Positions 59,513-64,000 of a stretch of 64,000 nucleotides of DNA are shown piece after piece. The notes below the pieces were generated by a model. The model did not search any database. It saw only the letters and a list, made by a program, of their open reading frames with translations, and was not told the origin of the DNA. The DNA comes from a bacterium (GTDB lineage Bacteria > Cyanobacteriota > Vampirovibrionia > Gastranaerophilales > Gastranaerophilaceae), in NCBI GenBank assembly GCA_017396695.1, contig JAFQLC010000016.1, forward strand, positions 28,829 to 92,828. The letters run 5' to 3'. Numbering within the stretch: position 1 is the stretch's first letter; the number at the start of each line of letters is the position of its first letter. Position numbers and translations under genes: made by a program.

Positions 59513-61430
59513 CTTGCTTTTTTACTTTCTTCAAATATTTTATTATACCTTTTGAAATTGCGTCCGCAATTTCTTTTTGCCTTTTTTTGTCGCATAAGCC
59601 TTTGAGTTCATCGTGGTTTGACATAAAACCAGTTTCAATTAGAACAGCAGGTGCTATTGTGTGATTTATAACATAAAATTTGGACTTCATCAAACCTCTA
59701 TCAACAGTATCCCATTTTTTAAGGTTCTCTTGAGTTGTTAAATTTTCTCTTATAATTTGCGCAAGTTCAAAGCTTTCATCTCGCCACCAATGCACCTCTA
59801 CCCCTTTAGTATCTGGCGACATACTTGCATTTGCGTGGATTGATACATATAAATCAGGATTTGCTTCGTTTGAAAAATCAACACGATCTTGAAGGGTTAT
59901 TGTTTTATCGAAAGGCAAGGTCATCAAAACTTCAATCTTTTCTTTTAAAAGATTTTTTCGAACAAGGGCGGTAATTTCTTGGTTTATTGTTTTTTCGTAA
60001 ACATTTTCTCTAATTGCGCCAGTGTCAGACCCGCCGTGCCCTGGGTCAAGCACAACTCTTTTATAGCTTTGAATAACAAGTTTTGGTTGTTCAATTTTCT
60101 TTTCAAGTTTTACTATAAGTTTTGTTGATTTTAGGTTGATTTTTACATTTTTGCCATCAGGAGTTATTTGGGCAAGTATTTTTTTATCTTTTGAAGGAAA
60201 TGAAAACCTTGTTTTGTCTGATGCTATCCTTATTGTCTTTGATTGTTTTAAGCTTTCAATGGATGTTATTTTTTGGAACATTTCAGGCGTTGGTGCAGTT
60301 GCATTTTCAATGTCTAAGTGAAAAAAACCACCTTCTTCAAAAGTGCTATACACAATAGGATTTGAAAAATTGATGTCAACCAAAGTATCTTGCCCAACTT
60401 CTTGAGCTCTGATATTTGTAATTGTTGCAAGATAATCGCAAATTTGTGAATTTGTTATATCCCACCTTTTGCCAAGGAATATTTTTTGCATATCGTATGA
60501 TGTGACAAATCTATACTCAAGTGCACCTGCTCCTTGAATTACAATCCTTATTGTGTTTGGGTCAAATTGACCAACACGCAAAATGTCTTTTCCCCCAATT
60601 TGCCCTGAAATCATATCTCCAAAACCAGCTTTTGGTGCTTCGATAACAAAGTTTTTCCCGATTAAATCTGGATTCACTCTAGCGTTTTCAAGGTCAACAA
60701 CCAAACGTTTTGGTTCTTGGAGCTTCATTATATTTTTAATTGTTACCTGACCTGCGCCATTAAATATTAAACCTTTATCAATTTTATCTATTGTATCTAA
60801 ATAAAAATCAGATGAAATTGCGCCGTGGTTTGTAATTTCTTTTGTTTGCAGAGTTTCTTCTTTTCCTGTTGTTTCAGTTATTTTTTTAAGTGTTTCAATA
60901 TAGCCTTTATCTTCTGAATTTTTGTAAATATCTATATAATTTTTGCTTTGCGCAATTTTTGGGGAATATTTTAAAATTAGTTGGTTATACGATGCTATAA
61001 GGTTATAGTCATCAGGGTTTTTTCCTTCGGGAATGTTAAGTACAAGGCGCACAACATCGGGCGCTTTTTGAAATTGTGAGATTTTTATCTCATTTATTTT
61101 TCCCCAAGGAATATCCCAAGTCTTATTTGGCATAGAAAGGGTTGCACCTTCAATATCAAAGTAAACCCTTGAAGGCTCTTTAAGTACCCCTTTTTTAATT
61201 GGGTTATATGCACTCTGTGGCACAAGTTGCACCCCGCCTTGAGAAACAAGACTGGAAATTGGTGTTTGTGTTGCTTGTAGGTATCCTGATGTGGTAAAAA
61301 GAATTAAATTATCTGAATTATCAAAAATAACATCTTTGATTTTAATTGCAGCGTGCGCTGTGTTTCCGCATAAAAACAGCACAAATAAGGCAAAAACTCC
61401 AATAAGAAATTTTTTGATAAAACTCTGCAT
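59499..61430 (-). CDS. amiC: N-acetylmuramoyl-L-alanine amidase with AMIN domains
   Basis: Cell-wall hydrolase exported to the periplasm. 643 residues: signal peptide (core FLIGVFALFVLFLCG, cleavage after AHA near 28), then a series of AMIN-type beta-strand repeats (about 30-410, with RLVLNIPEGKNPDD and similar), and a C-terminal amidase_3 domain (about 450-635) with zinc-site signatures LDPGHGGSDTGA, YEKTINQEI, VSIHANASM and LIETGFMSNHDEL. Such AMIN-amidase architecture is common in cyanobacteria, where it acts in septal wall splitting. The start has no ribosome-binding site; a TATGAT six bases upstream could give a leaderless message. It lies between proA and murI. Confidence 0.94.
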   Translation of the reverse strand: MQSFIKKFLIGVFALFVLFLCGNTAHAAIKIKDVIFDNSDNLILFTTSGYLQATQTPISSLVSQGGVQLVPQSAYNPIKKGVLKEPSRVYFDIEGATLSMPNKTWDIPWGKINEIKISQFQKAPDVVRLVLNIPEGKNPDDYNLIASYNQLILKYSPKIAQSKNYIDIYKNSEDKGYIETLKKITETTGKEETLQTKEITNHGAISSDFYLDTIDKIDKGLIFNGAGQVTIKNIMKLQEPKRLVVDLENARVNPDLIGKNFVIEAPKAGFGDMISGQIGGKDILRVGQFDPNTIRIVIQGAGALEYRFVTSYDMQKIFLGKRWDITNSQICDYLATITNIRAQEVGQDTLVDINFSNPIVYSTFEEGGFFHLDIENATAPTPEMFQKITSIESLKQSKTIRIASDKTRFSFPSKDKKILAQITPDGKNVKINLKSTKLIVKLEKKIEQPKLVIQSYKRVVLDPGHGGSDTGAIRENVYEKTINQEITALVRKNLLKEKIEVLMTLPFDKTITLQDRVDFSNEANPDLYVSIHANASMSPDTKGVEVHWWRDESFELAQIIRENLTTQENLKKWDTVDRGLMKSKFYVINHTIAPAVLIETGFMSNHDELKGLCDKKRQKEIADAISKGIIKYLKKVKKQDDAK

Positions 61431-61454
61431 AAAACAATCATATCATTAAATAGA

Positions 61455-62711
61455 TTAAATTTTTAAGTCTTTATGGTTGAATTTTTTAGACCCGTTTGCA
61501 TAATCTGCAACAATTTGCCCTTTGCCTTCAAGATAGTATTTGTAAATTGTGAGCCCATCAAGTCCAACAGGACCTCTTGCGTGAGTTTTATTTGTTGAAA
61601 TGCCAACTTCTGCGCCAAATCCGTATCTAAAGCCATCGGCAAATCTTGTAGATGCGTTATGATAAACGCCAGCTGAATCAACACTTGCCATAAATTTTTT
61701 GGCATTTTCAATGTTTTCTGTAATGATTGAATCAGTGTGCCCTGAGCCATATTTGTTAATATGGGAAACAGCCTCTGTGATTGAATTTACCTCAATCAGG
61801 CTTACTTTTTTCTCTCCATATTCGCATGAATAATTTTCAGGGTTTTTTATGATTTCAACGCTCGCTTTTTCAAGTGCTTCTTTGAGTTCGCTTGTGTATG
61901 GATAGTTTTTATGAACAAGAATTGTCTCAACTGCGTTACATGCGCTTGGATATTGAGTTTTTGCATCAACACAAATATTTTCTGCATAGTCTTTATTTGC
62001 AAATTCATCAACAAAAATCGTGCAAATGCCAGCGGCGTGGCCTAATACTGGGATTTTTGTATTATTTTGAATAAATTTAACAAGTGTGTTTGAACCTCTT
62101 GGGATAATGAGGTCAATATATTCATCGTATTCAAGCATTTTTTTAACATCTTCTCTGCTTTTAATTAGGCTCACACAGTTTGAGTTAAAATCATCAAGTG
62201 AATTAAGTGCAGATTTTATGATTTCAAAAATTGTTGTGTTTGTGTTGTTGCTTTCTTTTCCACCTTTTAAAATCACTGCATTCCCGCTTTTTATTGCAAG
62301 GGCTGAAATTTGAGTTATAACATCTGGTCTTGCTTCAAAAATTACCCCAATGACACCTATTGGCGCGCTGATTTTTGTGAGCACTAAATCTTCATCAAGT
62401 TCTCTTTTGAGTAAAACTTTGCCAACAGGGTCAGCTAAATTTGCGACATCTTTAATTCCTTGAATCATATCTCGCATTTTATTTTCATCAAGTTTTAATC
62501 TTGCGTAAGTTGATTTTGTAATTTCGCCTGATTCCACAAGGCTTTGCGCCTCTTCTAAGTCAAGTGCGTTTGCAGTAAATATTTTGTCTTTATTTTCTTC
62601 GATTTTTTCTGCAATTTTTAAAAGCGCTTCATTTTTTCTTTCTGTTGTTTCAAACATAAGGTCAAGCGAAGCACTTTTTGCAGCTTGAGCTATATTTTTA
62701 AAGTCTTCCAT
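61455..62711 (-). CDS. proA: Gamma-glutamyl phosphate reductase
   Basis: Second step of proline synthesis, reducing glutamyl-5-phosphate to glutamate semialdehyde. 418 residues, an aldehyde dehydrogenase-fold enzyme. The catalytic cysteine is in TQYPSACNAVETILV (about 255-269), and the nucleotide-binding region and GVIGVIFEARPDV (about 117-129) match the family. ATG at 62711 with GGAG. It is 8 bases after proB, forming proBA, and 24 bases before the amidase. Confidence 0.96.
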   Translation of the reverse strand: MEDFKNIAQAAKSASLDLMFETTERKNEALLKIAEKIEENKDKIFTANALDLEEAQSLVESGEITKSTYARLKLDENKMRDMIQGIKDVANLADPVGKVLLKRELDEDLVLTKISAPIGVIGVIFEARPDVITQISALAIKSGNAVILKGGKESNNTNTTIFEIIKSALNSLDDFNSNCVSLIKSREDVKKMLEYDEYIDLIIPRGSNTLVKFIQNNTKIPVLGHAAGICTIFVDEFANKDYAENICVDAKTQYPSACNAVETILVHKNYPYTSELKEALEKASVEIIKNPENYSCEYGEKKVSLIEVNSITEAVSHINKYGSGHTDSIITENIENAKKFMASVDSAGVYHNASTRFADGFRYGFGAEVGISTNKTHARGPVGLDGLTIYKYYLEGKGQIVADYANGSKKFNHKDLKI

Positions 62712-62719
62712 ATTACTCC

Positions 62720-63832
62720 TTACAAAATAACCAAATTGTCTTTTGAGATTATATCGTCACTAATTTTAAAGCCAAGAATTTTGGGGATATCCTCTGAATG
62801 TTCGCCCATAATTTTTTCAAAATCGGGTGAATTATAGTTTGCAATTCCTCTTGCAATTTCTTTTTCTTCGGAATTTAAAATTGAAATTACATCGCCTTGA
62901 CTGAATTTTCCTTCAAGCTTTGTAACGCCAACTGGGAGCAAGCTTTTGTTTTCTTGAGTCAAAGCACGTTCTGCGCCTTGGTTAATATATATTTTTCCTT
63001 CAATATTTGTAGCGTATGCTATCCAGCGAGCTTTTGAAGAAAGAGTTTTATTTGGAAGGAATTTTGTGCCAATTTCCTCGCCATCAAAAAAGCTTTGAAT
63101 TACATGTTCTCTATTACCATTTAAAATAACTGCAAGTGCGCCAGAGTTTGTAACGACTTTAGAAGCTTCAATTTTTGTTATCATGCCACCTCTTCCGCCA
63201 CTTGATGCGCCAGAGCCTAAAGCTTCAATTTCCGGTGTTATTTCTTCAACAACTTTTATGTGTTTTGCATCTTTATGTTCTTTTGGATTTTTGTCATATA
63301 GTCCGTCAATATCTGAAATTATAACAAGCATATCTGCATCTAATTTGCTTGCAACAAGGGCTGAGAGTTTGTCGTTATCTGAAAAACAAACTGTTTCAAT
63401 TTCAGATGTTGAAACGGCGTCGTTTTGATTAATTACAGGAACAACACCGCATTCTAGGAGTCTATTCAGTGTGTTTCTTAAGTTTAAATACCTTCTTCTG
63501 TTTGAAAAATCATCTTCAACCAAAAGAATTTGTGCGATTGTAATGTTGTGTGCTGCGAAACAATCTTCCCAAATTTTCATCAAATGTGGTTGCCCAACAG
63601 AAGCACATGCTTGCTTATCAAAAAGAGAGTTTTTTGATGTGTTTTTTGGGTCAAGCCCAAGTTTTTTCGCACCAAGACCAACAGCACCAGATGTTATAAC
63701 AATTGCATTGTTACCATTTTTAATTTGTTCTGCAATGTCTGCTACATAGCCAGAAATTCTTGCTACATCTATATCTTTTTCTTTGTTGCGAAGTGAATTT
63801 GTTCCGAATTTGAATACTAATCTTTTTGCCAT
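62720..63832 (-). CDS. proB: Glutamate 5-kinase with PUA domain
   Basis: First step of proline synthesis. 370 residues. The amino-acid kinase domain begins LVFKFGTNSLRN (5-16), with VITSGAVGLGAKKLGLD and SDIDGLYDKNPKEH, and a GGMITKIEASK segment. A C-terminal PUA domain (about 277-365) is present, as in E. coli. The ATG at 63832 has no ribosome-binding site; an extended TGCTAAAAT lies six bases upstream. The family enzyme is feedback-inhibited by proline. Confidence 0.95.
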   Translation of the reverse strand: MAKRLVFKFGTNSLRNKEKDIDVARISGYVADIAEQIKNGNNAIVITSGAVGLGAKKLGLDPKNTSKNSLFDKQACASVGQPHLMKIWEDCFAAHNITIAQILLVEDDFSNRRRYLNLRNTLNRLLECGVVPVINQNDAVSTSEIETVCFSDNDKLSALVASKLDADMLVIISDIDGLYDKNPKEHKDAKHIKVVEEITPEIEALGSGASSGGRGGMITKIEASKVVTNSGALAVILNGNREHVIQSFFDGEEIGTKFLPNKTLSSKARWIAYATNIEGKIYINQGAERALTQENKSLLPVGVTKLEGKFSQGDVISILNSEEKEIARGIANYNSPDFEKIMGEHSEDIPKILGFKISDDIISKDNLVIL

Positions 63833-63838
63833 AAATCG

Positions 63839-63867
63839 ATTTTAGCATAAAATTGGCATGCAACAAA
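63839..63867 (-). promoter_or_regulatory. Putative proBA promoter, near-leaderless, with operator-like palindromes
   Basis: On the minus strand: TTTGTT (63867-63862), 17-base spacer and extended TGC-TAAAAT (63847-63839), six bases before the proB ATG. Upstream (63874-63887) is a perfect 14-base palindrome aaaatcatgatttt, nested between gcaac (63860-63864) and gttgc (63890-63894). These may be regulator-binding sites; none matches a site I know. Confidence 0.45.
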
Positions 63868-64000
63868 GCATGAAAAATCATGATTTTGAGTTGCTTTTTG
63901 AAAGACTGGTTATTTTTTAAAATATAGGTTTTTTTAAAGTAGCATGGCGCTGTCAAGTATTAGTTAAGTTTTTTTGAGAAATATTTATGTAAATCTTTTG

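Noticed and set aside
1..64000. Prophage, integron, transposase, toxin-antitoxin or restriction system
   Set aside because: No integrase, transposase, terminase, methylase or toxin motifs were found; small neighbouring genes (31425/31890) do not fit toxin-antitoxin proportions or known families.

Overview
The window is a dense, AT-rich bacterial chromosome segment with about 57 protein genes, one tRNA and no intergenic stretch over 300 bases. It carries core metabolism (cell wall, cofactor, shikimate, proline, cysteine and nucleotide genes) interleaved with lineage-specific hypothetical genes. I see no prophage, transposase, CRISPR array or rRNA. Several signals suggest a non-photosynthetic relative of cyanobacteria, probably a gut Vampirovibrionia/Melainabacteria (Gastranaerophilales-like): a tRNA-Glu whose ends and T-arm match the cyanobacterial/plastid type, an AMIN-domain cell-wall amidase, type III pantothenate kinase, and the absence of any photosynthesis gene. 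An AsmA-like protein of 1219 residues, a lipoprotein and RseP fit a diderm envelope. The taxonomic call is inference, at about 60-65 percent.

Layout. 1-4111: the tail of an ACT-domain protein, tilS-hpt, then a reverse block (metallo-beta-lactamase-fold protein, cation antiporter, hypothetical membrane protein). 4134-4272: an inverted-repeat element before serS-tmk. 6435-12527: small hypothetical, rel-ribF, a DUF167 protein, a GGDEF plus HD-GYP protein, a 70-residue protein. 12594-21178: Zn-ribbon/RGG protein, ftsZ, coaX-dut, then gmk-coaBC-NIF3-aroC-aroK-aroB. 21126-24759: TPR protein and a two-component pair. 24892-34487: a 700-residue hypothetical membrane protein, an Fe-S protein divergent from two MDR dehydrogenases, a CorC-like protein, small hypotheticals, a diguanylate cyclase and a TPR protein. 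34624-42354: ychF, gmd, the AsmA-like giant and hypotheticals. 42444-46483: tRNA-Glu, rpsO, an acidic coiled-coil protein, an EF-hand protein, a lipoprotein. 46515-54819: HMGL-family synthase-miaB, trkA-trkH, tyrS-cysK-cysE. 54891-63832: a small hypothetical, glgC, a basal coiled-coil protein-rseP, and proB-proA-amiC-murI.

How it works together. Most genes form short operons with 1-20 base overlaps that suggest translational coupling. Starts are a mix of ATG, GTG and TTG, usually after GGAG/GAGG sites. A distinct subset (gmk, an MDR dehydrogenase, corC-like, trkA, the hybrid kinase, proB) has a sigma70-like -10 box only 6-9 bases before the start codon and no ribosome-binding site, which predicts leaderless mRNAs.

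The most unusual recurring signal is a short [S/T]-F-x-G (or S-F-G) motif near the N-terminus of six otherwise dissimilar proteins of unknown function (3350, 24892, 31425, 36974, 41146 and 54891). None of the six has an obvious Sec signal peptide. This could be a lineage-specific sorting, docking or processing tag and is the best candidate here for something undescribed.
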